From Mucilaginibacter pallidiroseus (lineage in GTDB: Bacteria > Bacteroidota > Bacteroidia > Sphingobacteriales > Sphingobacteriaceae), in NCBI RefSeq assembly GCF_007846085.1, contig NZ_VOEJ01000006.1, positions 62,001 to 126,000 on the forward strand: DNA of 64,000 bases. The letters are read 5' to 3'. Position 1 is the first letter of the stretch, and every line of letters begins with the position of its first letter. The notes below the pieces were generated by a model. That model worked only from the letters and a program-made list of their open reading frames with translations, did not search any database and had not been told where the DNA came from. Of this stretch, positions 8,108 to 16,706 are shown one piece after another. Both the position numbers and the translations under genes were made by a program.

Positions 8108-9406
8108 ATGAGTAATAAAACAATACTGGTTTGGTTTAGAAATGATTTGCGGATACATGATAATGAGATATTATCTGAGGCCGTTCGTCGTGCCGACCAT
8201 GCATTGCCCGTTTATATATTTGACCCGTTTTATTTTACTCCTGATGCTTCCGGCATGCCAAAAACCGGAAGTTTCCGTGCCCGCTTTCTTTTAGAAAGCG
8301 TTGATGATCTGAAAAAAAGTCTGCAAAATTTAGGTGGCGATCTGCTGATACGCACCGGCGACCCGGCTGAGATTTTACCTCAGCTTGCCGAGCAATATCA
8401 TGTAAGCGAAGTTTATCACCACCGGGAAGTAGCGCCCGACGAGACCAATATCTCTGAGAAGGTTGAAGCGGCATTATGGAAGATGAAGCTGAACTTAAAG
8501 CATTTCATTGGCCATACCATGTACCATAAGGAGGATCTTCCTTTTCCGATAAAAGACATACCAGATAGCTTTGTAACTTTTAAAAAGAAGGTTGAGCGTG
8601 ACAGTAACGTAAGGCCATTCTTATTAAACCCCGGGCATATTTCTACGCCCTTAATTACTGACGCCGGCGCAATTCCTACCCTTGCAGATTTGGATATCAC
8701 CGAGCCTGTTGACGATCCTCGGGCAGTAATGCAATTTAAAGGTGGGGAAACCGAAGCCCTGGAAAGGCTTAAACAATATTTGGAGTGTAATGCACAAAAC
8801 GGTGGCGGTAAAGGTGGCCGCGTAGCACCTGCGTCGGGGTTATCGCCCTGGTTGGCTTTAGGTTGCTTATCGCCAAGACAGGTTTACTGGGAGGCTGTCA
8901 ACTTTCAGCGCGAGCATCCAGCTTACAACGCCGAACCTATGATATTGGAGTTGTTGCTGCGCGACTACTTCAGATTTATGTTTAAAAAGCACGGACAAAA
9001 GTTTTTCCGGTCGGAGGGTTTTAATGCGCAGGCGCCAAACCTTGCCGAAAACCAGGATGACTTATTTGATAAATGGAAAAACGGCCAAACAGGCGTGCCT
9101 TATATAGATGCAGCCATGCACGAGCTTAACGCAACAGGCTTTATAAACAGCTTTAGCAGACAGGCAGTTGCTAATTACCTTACCAATGATTTAAAGGTTG
9201 ACTGGACACGCGGCGCCTTATATTTTGAACAAAAGCTGATAGACTATTCGCCGGCCAGCAACTGGGGCAATTGGGCCTATATTGCAGGGGTAGGTAACGA
9301 TACAAAAAGCAGCCGCTATTTTAACAGTGCCAAAGCAACCGATCAGCTCGATACCAAAGGCGAATATATTGATACCTGGCTGCCGGCTACTGTTGCAGCA
9401 TCTTAA
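8108..9406 (+). CDS. DASH-family cryptochrome
   Basis: A 432-residue flavoprotein. The N-terminal photolyase domain starts 'VWFRNDLRIHDNEIL' (residues 8-22). The C-terminal FAD domain contains 'LLLRDYFRFMFKKHG' and 'NWGNWAYIAGVGNDTKSSRY', the latter diagnostic for CRY-DASH proteins. CRY-DASH enzymes repair pyrimidine dimers mainly in single-stranded DNA and bind FAD plus an MTHF-type antenna. The gene is divergent from the TetR/HAD/ABC1-kinase operon and may share its regulator. It is about 30% shorter than CRY-DASH proteins with C-terminal extensions and is the compact bacterial form. Confidence 0.95.
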   Translation: MSNKTILVWFRNDLRIHDNEILSEAVRRADHALPVYIFDPFYFTPDASGMPKTGSFRARFLLESVDDLKKSLQNLGGDLLIRTGDPAEILPQLAEQYHVSEVYHHREVAPDETNISEKVEAALWKMKLNLKHFIGHTMYHKEDLPFPIKDIPDSFVTFKKKVERDSNVRPFLLNPGHISTPLITDAGAIPTLADLDITEPVDDPRAVMQFKGGETEALERLKQYLECNAQNGGGKGGRVAPASGLSPWLALGCLSPRQVYWEAVNFQREHPAYNAEPMILELLLRDYFRFMFKKHGQKFFRSEGFNAQAPNLAENQDDLFDKWKNGQTGVPYIDAAMHELNATGFINSFSRQAVANYLTNDLKVDWTRGALYFEQKLIDYSPASNWGNWAYIAGVGNDTKSSRYFNSAKATDQLDTKGEYIDTWLPATVAAS

Positions 9407-9619
9407 AACAATATAGCTATACCTCTTTCGTTTTCCTGTTGCAATGTAATTTGCCACGGTGATATCCTAAAAGCAAGTCACGCTGCAAATAATGCAAACA
9501 AAGCTTTGTAAACCCAAGTGAATAGCAATACATTAGCCAAAGCATTAAATGTTTGCTAAAACCATTGCACGGGCAAAAAGTTATAACATATAATTTAGGC
9601 TTTTTGCGCTAATAATGCT

Positions 9620-9627
9620 TAATTTTG
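9620..9627 (+). promoter_or_regulatory. Bacteroidota -7 promoter element (TAATTTTG) of sucA
   Basis: TAATTTTG fits the Bacteroidota -7 consensus TAnnTTTG and lies 25 bp before the ATG of sucA at 9652. It overlaps an in-frame TTG at 9625, which argues against that codon as the start. No convincing -33 TTTG is seen at the expected spacing. Confidence 0.5.
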
Positions 9628-9651
9628 TCCCGTTTTAAACACCGATTTCTC

Positions 9652-12462
9652 ATGGATCGCCTCAATTATATAAATAGCGGAAACGCAGACTACATCAGTT
9701 CTTTATACGAAGAATATCAACAAGACCCCGAATCTGTAGATTACGGCTGGCAAAAATTTTTTGAAGGCTTTGATTTTGGCAAGGGCAGCCAGGCTGCTAA
9801 CGCCGGCGCTGCGCCTTCTGCAACTCCCGAAAATTTATTGAAGGAGATAAACGTAATGAATATGATTAATGGCTACCGCACACGTGGCCATTTATTTTCA
9901 AAAACCAACCCGGTGCGCGAGCGTCGCAAGTATTTCCCTGGTAAAGAGCTTGAAACTTTTGGCTTAAGCAATGCCGATCTGGATACTGTTTTTAATGCAG
10001 GTGTTGAGGTAGGCTTAGGCCCTGCCAAACTACGTGATATTCACCAATTGCTTGAAGATACATACTGCCGCGCCATTGGTGCCGAGTACCGTTACCTGCG
10101 TAATCCTATCAAACTGAAATGGTTTGAGGATCGCATGGAAAGCAAACGCAACACCCCCGAGTTTTCTATCGACCACAAAAAAGCCATGCTTTCAAAATTG
10201 AACGAGGCTGTTGTGTTCGAAAACTTTTTAGGTACAAAGTTCCTGGGTCAGAAGCGCTTCTCATTAGAAGGCGCCGAGGCCTTAATACCAGCGCTTGATT
10301 CTGTTATCCACAAAGGATCGGAACTGGGCATACAGGAGTTTATTATAGGTATGGCACACCGTGGTCGCCTAAACGTGCTTACCAACATCATGGAGAAAAC
10401 CTATAAAGAGGTGTTCTCGGAATTTGAAGGTAAAAACTATGATTCGGAGTCTCCATTTGGCGGCGACGTTAAATACCACCTGGGTTATTCAACAGATATC
10501 GAAACCAAAGGTGGCAAAACTGTTCACCTGAGCCTTTGCCCTAACCCATCGCACCTGGAGGCGGTTGACCCGGTTGTTGAAGGTATTACCCGTTCAAAAA
10601 TTGATTTTAAATACAACGGCGACCATTCAAAAATTGCCCCTATACTAATACATGGTGATGCTTCTGTAGCTGGCCAGGGTATTGTGTACGAGGTGTTGCA
10701 GATGGAAAAGCTTGATGGTTACCGCACTGGTGGTACCATACACCTTGTTATTAATAACCAGATTGGCTTTACAACTAACTACAAGGACGCCCGTTCAAGC
10801 ACCTATTGTACAGACGTTGCAAAAACGGTGCTATCGCCGGTGTTCCACGTAAACGGCGATGACGTTGAAGCTTTAGCATACGTTATAAACCTGGCAATGG
10901 AATATCGCCAGGTGTTTAACGAGGACGTTTTTATAGATATACTTTGCTACCGCCGCTACGGCCACAACGAGGCTGATGAGCCTAAGTTTACCCAGCCGGT
11001 ATTATACAAAGCTATTGAGGCACACCCTAACCCATTGCAGATATACAGCAAAAAGCTGATAGCTGAGGGTTCTGTGGATGATGCTTATGTAAAGAGCCTT
11101 GAAAAGGATTTCCGTGCCGAGCTGCAAACCATGCTTGATGAAGCGAAGGCTGCAGATAGGTTTACTGATACCATCCCGATGTTTGAGGGCGCATGGAGCG
11201 GCCTGCATTTAGCAAATCACCGCGAACTGATTAAGCAGGTAGATACATCTGTAAGTGCCGAAACCATTGCCGAGATCGGTAACAAAATTACCGACCTGCC
11301 GGAGGGTAAAGCTTTCTTCAAAAAAATTGAGAAGTTGTTTGAGGACCGCAAGGCTATGGTTAATAACACCAAAGTGTTTGACTGGGCCATGGGCGAGCAA
11401 CTGGCATACGGTACGCTGTTACAGGAAGGTTACCCTGTACGCTTAAGCGGCGAGGATGTTAAGCGCGGTACGTTTTCGCACCGCCATGCTGTATTGACAC
11501 TGGTTGACTCTGAAAACGAGTTTACACCGCTATCAACAATAGAAACTGAAGCGCCATTATTTATTTACAACTCCCTGTTATCGGAGTATGGTGTTTTGGG
11601 TTTTGAGTACGGCTACGCCTTAGCTAACCCTAAAGCGCTTACTATTTGGGAAGCACAATTCGGCGATTTCTTTAACGGTGCGCAAATTATTGTTGACCAA
11701 TACATTGCAAGTGCCGAAACTAAATGGCAGCGTGGTAATGGCTTGGTGATGTTACTGCCGCATGGTTATGAAGGCCAGGGCCCCGAGCACTCATCGGCAC
11801 GTGTAGAGCGTTTCCTTGAGCTTTGCGCTGATGATAATATTCAAGTTGCTAACTGCACAACACCTGCAAACTTCTTCCATATATTAAGGAGGCAAATGCA
11901 CCGCGATTTCCGCAAGCCGCTTATCATCTTTACACCGAAGAGCTTATTGCGTAGCCCTAAATGCGTATCGCCAATTGAGGACTTTACCAATGGCAAATTC
12001 CATGAATTGATTGATGATGATTACGCAGATGCTAAAAAAGTAAAACGCGTGCTGTTATGTACCGGTAAAATATATTACGATTTACTGGAGAAACAACAGG
12101 TTGACAACCGTAAGGATGTTGCCATTGTACGTGTTGAGCAATTATACCCAACCCCGGTACAACAAATATTAAAAGTAAAAGCCAAGTACGAAAAGGCTTC
12201 CGAATTTATATGGGTACAGGAAGAGCCCGAAAACATGGGCGCATGGCCATACATTTGCCGCAAGTTCCATAACGAAGAATACCTGAAACTTAACGTTATT
12301 TCTCGTTTAGAAGGTAGCAGCACAGCAACCGGCTTTGCAAAACAACATGCTGCACAACAGGCACACATTGTTGCAAAAGCTTTTGAGGCGCCTGCAGGCA
12401 AAAAGGTTAAAGAGACGATTGACAAGACAACAGAAAAAATGGCGAATGCCGGTGCGGATTGA
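9652..12462 (+). CDS. sucA: 2-oxoglutarate dehydrogenase E1 component
   Basis: A 936-residue thiamine-diphosphate enzyme that decarboxylates 2-oxoglutarate in the TCA cycle and passes the succinyl group to E2. Visible are the N-terminal SucA signature 'YISSLYEEYQQDPESVDYGW', 'GMAHRGRLNVL', the ThDP/Mg region 'GDASVAGQGIVYE' (about residue 334) and 'CYRRYGHNEADEP' (about 433). The transketolase-like pyrimidine domain includes 'PHGYEGQGPEHSSARVERFL'. The ATG at 9652 is chosen because the upstream TTG lies inside the promoter element. The E2 gene follows after 123 bp. Length agrees with family norms of about 930 residues. Confidence 0.97.
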   Translation: MDRLNYINSGNADYISSLYEEYQQDPESVDYGWQKFFEGFDFGKGSQAANAGAAPSATPENLLKEINVMNMINGYRTRGHLFSKTNPVRERRKYFPGKELETFGLSNADLDTVFNAGVEVGLGPAKLRDIHQLLEDTYCRAIGAEYRYLRNPIKLKWFEDRMESKRNTPEFSIDHKKAMLSKLNEAVVFENFLGTKFLGQKRFSLEGAEALIPALDSVIHKGSELGIQEFIIGMAHRGRLNVLTNIMEKTYKEVFSEFEGKNYDSESPFGGDVKYHLGYSTDIETKGGKTVHLSLCPNPSHLEAVDPVVEGITRSKIDFKYNGDHSKIAPILIHGDASVAGQGIVYEVLQMEKLDGYRTGGTIHLVINNQIGFTTNYKDARSSTYCTDVAKTVLSPVFHVNGDDVEALAYVINLAMEYRQVFNEDVFIDILCYRRYGHNEADEPKFTQPVLYKAIEAHPNPLQIYSKKLIAEGSVDDAYVKSLEKDFRAELQTMLDEAKAADRFTDTIPMFEGAWSGLHLANHRELIKQVDTSVSAETIAEIGNKITDLPEGKAFFKKIEKLFEDRKAMVNNTKVFDWAMGEQLAYGTLLQEGYPVRLSGEDVKRGTFSHRHAVLTLVDSENEFTPLSTIETEAPLFIYNSLLSEYGVLGFEYGYALANPKALTIWEAQFGDFFNGAQIIVDQYIASAETKWQRGNGLVMLLPHGYEGQGPEHSSARVERFLELCADDNIQVANCTTPANFFHILRRQMHRDFRKPLIIFTPKSLLRSPKCVSPIEDFTNGKFHELIDDDYADAKKVKRVLLCTGKIYYDLLEKQQVDNRKDVAIVRVEQLYPTPVQQILKVKAKYEKASEFIWVQEEPENMGAWPYICRKFHNEEYLKLNVISRLEGSSTATGFAKQHAAQQAHIVAKAFEAPAGKKVKETIDKTTEKMANAGAD

Positions 12463-12465
12463 TTT

Positions 12466-12552
12466 TAAGTAGAAAGTAAAAAGTAAAAAGTCAAAAGTAT
12501 TGGAAATGAATCTTCGGCTTGGAACTTTAAACTTTTAACCTTTAATTTTCCA
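12466..12552. repeat. A-rich AAAGT-type oligonucleotide repeat between sucA and sucB
   Basis: Starts with repeated AAAGTA and AAAGTC units on the plus strand (about 12468-12497) and continues with the complementary-type units ACTTTAAACTTTTAACC (about 12525-12541). The two halves could pair. The same oligonucleotide style recurs at 13409-13446, 50233-50292 and 50876-50912. Confidence 0.55.
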
Positions 12553-12585
12553 CTCACAAAAACAAATACTACAACTACTAAAACT

Positions 12586-14184
12586 ATGAGTTTAGAAATA
12601 AAAGTTCCGCCGGTAGGCGAATCTATTACAGAAGTAACTTTATCGGCCTGGAAAAAGCAAGACGGCGACCAGGTAGAGATGGATGAAGTAATTGCCGAGT
12701 TAGAATCTGATAAGGCAACTTTTGAACTTACTGCCGAAAAAGCCGGAACTTTGAAAATATCAGCTGCCGAAGGCGATACCCTTGCTATTGGCGCTGTAGT
12801 AGCTACAATTGAAGAAGGTGGCGCAACTGCCGCAACTGCTGATAAAGCGCCTGCTGCACCTGTGGCTGTTAAAGATGAGCCTGCAAAAGCGGAGAGCCCC
12901 GCAGCACCTGCCAATGCACCGGCCCCTGCACCTGAGCAAGGCGGTTCTTCATCACTTGAAATAAAAGTACCACCTGTGGGCGAATCAATCACAGAGGTTA
13001 CTTTATCACGCTGGATTAAAAAAGACGGCGAAGCAGTTGAGATGGATGAAGCCATTGCAGAACTTGAATCTGATAAAGCTACGTTTGAACTTACTGCCGA
13101 AAAAGCAGGTACATTAAAAACTATAGCTGCCGAAGGTGATACACTTGCTATCGGCGCGGTGGTTTGCACCATTGAAGGCGGTAGCGCTGCTGCTCCTGCT
13201 AAACCTGCCGACGCACCGGCTGGTAATGTTGCTGATGCTATTAACGAGTCGCCGCAAGCTTCTCCGTCAAAAGGCACAACCTATGCATCGGGCACACCGT
13301 CGCCTGCTGCTGCCAAGATATTAGCAGAAAAAGGTGTTGATCCTGCCGGCGTTAGTGGTACGGGTGTTGATGGCCGCATTACCAAAGGTGATGCGCTAAG
13401 CGCTCAGGCTCAAAGTCAAAAGCCAAAAGTTGAAAGTCAAAAGCCTGCAACGGCACCTGCTTCACCAGCTGCACCTGCCGGTTCACGTACAGATCGTCGC
13501 GAAAAAATGTCGTCGTTACGTAAAACGGTTGCCAAACGTTTGGTAGCTGTTAAAAACGAAACTGCAATGCTTACCACGTTTAACGAGGTAGATATGTCGC
13601 CGATAATGGAGCTGCGTGGCAAATACAAAGATAAATTTAAAGAGAAACACGGTGTTGGCCTTGGCTTCATGTCGTTCTTCACAAAAGCCGTTACCGAGGC
13701 ATTGAAAGAGTGGCCTGCTGTTGGCGCACGTATTGAGGGCGAAGAGGTTGTTTACAGCAACTTTGCTGATATCTCTATCGCCGTATCTGCACCCAAAGGT
13801 TTGGTGGTTCCGGTTATTCGCAATGCGGAAAGCATGACCCTGGCCGAAATTGAAAAAGCCATTGTTGTATTAGCCGGCAAAGCCCGCGAAAACAAACTGA
13901 CGATAGACGAAATGACCGGCGGTACCTTTACCATTACAAATGGTGGTGTGTTCGGTTCAATGATGTCTACACCAATCATTAATTCACCGCAGTCTGCCAT
14001 TTTGGGTATGCACAACATTGTGGAGCGCCCGGTTGCAGTAAACGGCCAGGTGGTTATACGCCCGATGATGTATCTTGCTTTATCTTATGACCACCGTATT
14101 ATCGACGGTCGCGAATCAGTTAGCTTCCTTGTACGTGTTAAGCAGCTTTTGGAAGATCCTGCAAGATTATTGTTAGGAGTATAG
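12586..14184 (+). CDS. sucB: 2-oxoglutarate dehydrogenase E2 (dihydrolipoyl succinyltransferase) with two lipoyl domains
   Basis: A 532-residue protein. Two nearly identical lipoyl domains occupy residues 2-78 and 123-199, each with the lipoyl-lysine motif 'ESDKATFEL' (Lys43 and Lys164). A peripheral-subunit-binding domain follows at about 237-271 ('[20 protein letters not shown]') and the acyltransferase core at about 302-532, with the catalytic 'DHRIIDG' (His503). Most SucB proteins have one lipoyl domain. The linker at 276-287 reads '[12 protein letters not shown]' and is encoded by an AAAGT-type repeat like that in the intergenic region just upstream. The gene ends at a strong terminator and forms a transcription unit with sucA. 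Confidence 0.96.
   Translation: MSLEIKVPPVGESITEVTLSAWKKQDGDQVEMDEVIAELESDKATFELTAEKAGTLKISAAEGDTLAIGAVVATIEEGGATAATADKAPAAPVAVKDEPAKAESPAAPANAPAPAPEQGGSSSLEIKVPPVGESITEVTLSRWIKKDGEAVEMDEAIAELESDKATFELTAEKAGTLKTIAAEGDTLAIGAVVCTIEGGSAAAPAKPADAPAGNVADAINESPQASPSKGTTYASGTPSPAAAKILAEKGVDPAGVSGTGVDGRITKGDALSAQAQSQKPKVESQKPATAPASPAAPAGSRTDRREKMSSLRKTVAKRLVAVKNETAMLTTFNEVDMSPIMELRGKYKDKFKEKHGVGLGFMSFFTKAVTEALKEWPAVGARIEGEEVVYSNFADISIAVSAPKGLVVPVIRNAESMTLAEIEKAIVVLAGKARENKLTIDEMTGGTFTITNGGVFGSMMSTPIINSPQSAILGMHNIVERPVAVNGQVVIRPMMYLALSYDHRIIDGRESVSFLVRVKQLLEDPARLLLGV
13409..13446 (+). repeat. AAAGT-type repeat embedded in the sucB linker
   Basis: Four tandem units of the form CAAAGTC, AAAAGCC, AAAAGTTG and AAAGTCAAAAGCC lie in frame in the Ala/Pro-rich linker before the catalytic core of SucB, adding '[12 protein letters not shown]'. 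The units match the intergenic repeat at 12466-12552. Confidence 0.6.
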
Positions 14185-14232
14185 TTTAAAAGATAAGAGG
14201 TTAATTCATTATAGATTAGCCTTTATATATGG

Positions 14233-14255
14233 AAGCCCCGCATTGCGGGGCTTTT
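14233..14255 (+). terminator. Rho-independent terminator of sucAB
   Basis: Arms AGCCCCGC and GCGGGGCT with a short AT loop are followed by TTTTT, 49 bp after the sucB stop. Confidence 0.9.
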
Positions 14256-14302
14256 TGGTTTTATGCTCTTTACTTGCTGATAAACAGTCTTTTTGTTAGC
14301 TG

Positions 14303-14390
14303 TGTCATTGCGAGCGATAGCGTGGCAATCTCTTCGCTGGCAATCTAAACGCGATGAGATTGCCACATCGCTGCGCTCTTCGCAATGACA
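14303..14390. repeat. REP-like inverted repeat (TGTCATTGCGAGC type)
   Basis: TGTCATTGCGAGCGATAGC at the left end mirrors GCGCTCTTCGCAATGACA at the right, and inner copies of GGCAATCTC and GAGATTGCC also pair, giving a long hairpin of 88 bp. It lies between the sucB terminator and the DinB gene. Elements starting GTCATTGCGAG are common dispersed repeats in Sphingobacteriaceae genomes; mobility enzymes are not present here. Confidence 0.75.
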
Positions 14391-14419
14391 TTGTCTAAAC
14401 CCGAATTTCAACCAATTCA

Positions 14420-14878
14420 TCAAACCAACTTCCTCATCGCCATTATGTAACCAATATGCAAACCTTCATGAAACGGCAAAAAGGCAATTGCTTTATCAAT
14501 GCTATCGATAGTTACGCCATAGCGTGTTGTCCAGGTTGGGTAGTTGGCAAAGATCTGGTTGTCGTAATCTGTCTTTAATTGATCAAGGCTTGTGGTAAGG
14601 TAGATTTTTATGAGTGCCAATCCTTTCTCGTCCACAGAGCTATTCGGGCGACTATCTGGTTTGTAGGCCTGGAAAAAGCTGTCTTCCACCCATGTGTCAA
14701 GTCCGGCGCGTTTGTAGCATACGCCTTGTTGTGCGGCTATTAAATGACCAAGGTTCCAGATGATGTTGTTGTTAAACCCTTCGGGAATTTTGTTTAATTG
14801 TTCAAGGCTAAAGATCTCGAGCGTTTCCAATATTTTAAGGCGCGGCTGGCGCATTATATCTAAAGCTGTTTCTATCAT
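14420..14878 (-). CDS. DinB family protein
   Basis: A 152-residue four-helix-bundle protein of the DinB/YfiT superfamily. Candidate metal-binding histidines are in 'NLGHLIAAQQ' and in 'FHEGLHIGYIMAMRK' near the C-terminus, where DinB-like metal-dependent enzymes (bacillithiol or mycothiol transferases) carry their triad. Function is unknown. It stands alone, divergent from the GT39 gene, with the REP-like element just beyond its 3' end. Confidence 0.8.
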   Translation of the reverse strand: MIETALDIMRQPRLKILETLEIFSLEQLNKIPEGFNNNIIWNLGHLIAAQQGVCYKRAGLDTWVEDSFFQAYKPDSRPNSSVDEKGLALIKIYLTTSLDQLKTDYDNQIFANYPTWTTRYGVTIDSIDKAIAFLPFHEGLHIGYIMAMRKLV

Positions 14879-14945
14879 GCATCAAATATTCACAATCGGC
14901 TTTACTTATACAAGCGGGGCTACCCAACAGTAATGCACATTTATT

Positions 14946-14953
14946 TTACCTTT
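14946..14953 (+). promoter_or_regulatory. -7 promoter element TACCTTTG
   Basis: A perfect TAnnTTTG match, 19 bp before the ATG of the GT39 gene. The same TACCTTTGC string precedes the EngB and cyclophilin genes. Confidence 0.55.
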
Positions 14954-14972
14954 GCACATTCTAAAAAAGTAA

Positions 14973-16694
14973 ATGCAGGATACTACAGCAAGCCATATCA
15001 ATCAATCAAATAAACCGATATGGTATTTCATTTTATGCTGGACGATATTCAATGCCTTACAAGCCTACACACTTGAACTGCACGCCGACGAAGCCTATTA
15101 CTGGCTTTTTGCCCAGAAGCTGGATTGGGGCTACTTTTACCACCCACCTATGGTGGCGCTGTTCATTAAAATAGGTGACACACTTTTGCATAACGAGCTT
15201 GGCCTGCGCCTGCTTACCGTGTTAAGTAACAGCGCAGCTATTTGGTTGCTTTGGCTAGTTGTGAAGCCTTACCAGGTCAGCAGCAAGTGGTTTATACTGT
15301 TGGTATCGGGCATATTGGTTTTTCATGTTTATGGCTTTACCAGCACGCCCGATGCGCCGCTTTTTTTCTTCGCAGTGCTATTCTATTATTTCTACCAGCG
15401 TTATCTGCAACACGATAAATGGCAAACTGCTATTATTATAGGGATCATTACTGCTTGCCTGCTATACAGCAAATATCATGGGGTACTGCTTATTGGGTTT
15501 ACAATACTATCAAACCTAAAGCTTTTTAACCGCAAAACCTTTTACCTGGCGCTGGTTACAGGCGTTGCCCTGTATGTTCCGCATATACTTTGGCAGGCGC
15601 ATAGGGGTTTCCCAGCGGTTAATTACCAGTTGTTCGAACGTTCGGTAGGGGGTGGGTACGATCTTGAATTCAGCCTTGTGTATCTGGCTGGACAGTTGGC
15701 ATTAGGCGGCGTACTCATAAGCTGGTACTTATTTTACAAAGGCTTTACTGCTAAAATCACCGACGCATTCGCCCGTGCATTGTTGGTAAACGCCATAGGC
15801 ATCTTTGGCTTTTTCTTGCTGAATACATTAAAGGTAAATGTGCAGCCGCACTATACCTTGATTGCGTTTATACCACTGGTTTGCCTGGTGCTGATAGGCC
15901 TTGCGCGTAAAGACGCCGCGCCGGGTTGGCTTGGTAAGCTGGCCATCATCAATGTGATAGTGGTAGTTTTTATAAGATTGGCGCTGATGTCGGGCTTACC
16001 ATTTCTGCGCAAGGTTGAAGCGCTTAAGAGCTATTTTGGGTTTCATGAATGGGCAAACCTGGTTCATGCAAAGGCAGGGAATGCTTTTGTTGTGATGGAT
16101 GAAGGTTTCCAAAATCCATCAAAGTATAGCTATTACACACGCAGCCTGAAAGGCTTTGCTTACGACTCGCGAGGCTACGGCCGAACCATGTTTGACATAT
16201 GGCCTATGGAAGACAGCCTGCAGCATCAGCGCATTTATTTTTTATCGAAAATTAAGCAGCAGGGTTTAAGCACCGACAGCATTGTTTGCCGGGCGGGTAA
16301 GTGGTATGGCGGTTGGGTTGATGATACGCGTACCTATCAAAAAATAGCCATTGATGCCAATACTAAGGAAGTGAAAGCACACCCCGGGCAAATAATACAT
16401 TTTGACCTTTCCATAACCAACCCTTACCCGTACGATGTTAACTTTACCAACTCGGGTTACAAGCATGCAGTTTACCTGGAGGCTTGCTTTTTTAAGAAAC
16501 GGGACATAGTTTACATTTCCCCTGTTGAGGGTGGTTTTAATGAGATTAAACTTGAGCCAGGCAAAGTGCTAACAGAAAAACTAAGTGTTAAAGCTCCTGA
16601 GCAAAAGGGAGAGTATCATGTACTATTTTCCATCCGTACCGATCCGTTTAGCGGGGCCAAAAACAGCCCATTTGTAAAAGTTATTGTTGATTAG
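14973..16694 (+). CDS. Glycosyltransferase family 39 (ArnT/PMT-like) membrane protein
   Basis: A 573-residue integral membrane GT-C enzyme. The first loop has the catalytic-type acidic motif 'LHADEAYYW' followed by 'YHPPMVALFIKIG', and the second loop has 'STPDAPLFFF', all typical of ArnT-like polyprenyl-phosphate sugar transferases. About ten membrane helices lie between residues 15 and 345, followed by a soluble C-terminal periplasmic beta domain. It would transfer a sugar from a lipid carrier to lipid A, a polysaccharide or a protein; the acceptor is unknown. An outer-membrane-type protein gene follows after 12 bp, suggesting one operon. Confidence 0.88.
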   Translation: MQDTTASHINQSNKPIWYFILCWTIFNALQAYTLELHADEAYYWLFAQKLDWGYFYHPPMVALFIKIGDTLLHNELGLRLLTVLSNSAAIWLLWLVVKPYQVSSKWFILLVSGILVFHVYGFTSTPDAPLFFFAVLFYYFYQRYLQHDKWQTAIIIGIITACLLYSKYHGVLLIGFTILSNLKLFNRKTFYLALVTGVALYVPHILWQAHRGFPAVNYQLFERSVGGGYDLEFSLVYLAGQLALGGVLISWYLFYKGFTAKITDAFARALLVNAIGIFGFFLLNTLKVNVQPHYTLIAFIPLVCLVLIGLARKDAAPGWLGKLAIINVIVVVFIRLALMSGLPFLRKVEALKSYFGFHEWANLVHAKAGNAFVVMDEGFQNPSKYSYYTRSLKGFAYDSRGYGRTMFDIWPMEDSLQHQRIYFLSKIKQQGLSTDSIVCRAGKWYGGWVDDTRTYQKIAIDANTKEVKAHPGQIIHFDLSITNPYPYDVNFTNSGYKHAVYLEACFFKKRDIVYISPVEGGFNEIKLEPGKVLTEKLSVKAPEQKGEYHVLFSIRTDPFSGAKNSPFVKVIVD

Positions 16695-16706
16695 CAATTA
16701 TTGCAT

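Noticed and set aside
12465-13277. Long open frame (270 codons) on the minus strand antisense to sucB
   Set aside because: Ala/Ser-rich, mirrors the repeated lipoyl domains and linker of sucB on the other strand, has no recognisable domain and no separate control region.
13409-13446. CRISPR-like short repeats
   Set aside because: Units are only 7-13 bp without unique spacers, and they lie inside a gene.
14223-14423. Short minus-strand frame over the REP-like element
   Set aside because: It is simply the hairpin element read through in one frame; no conserved protein features.
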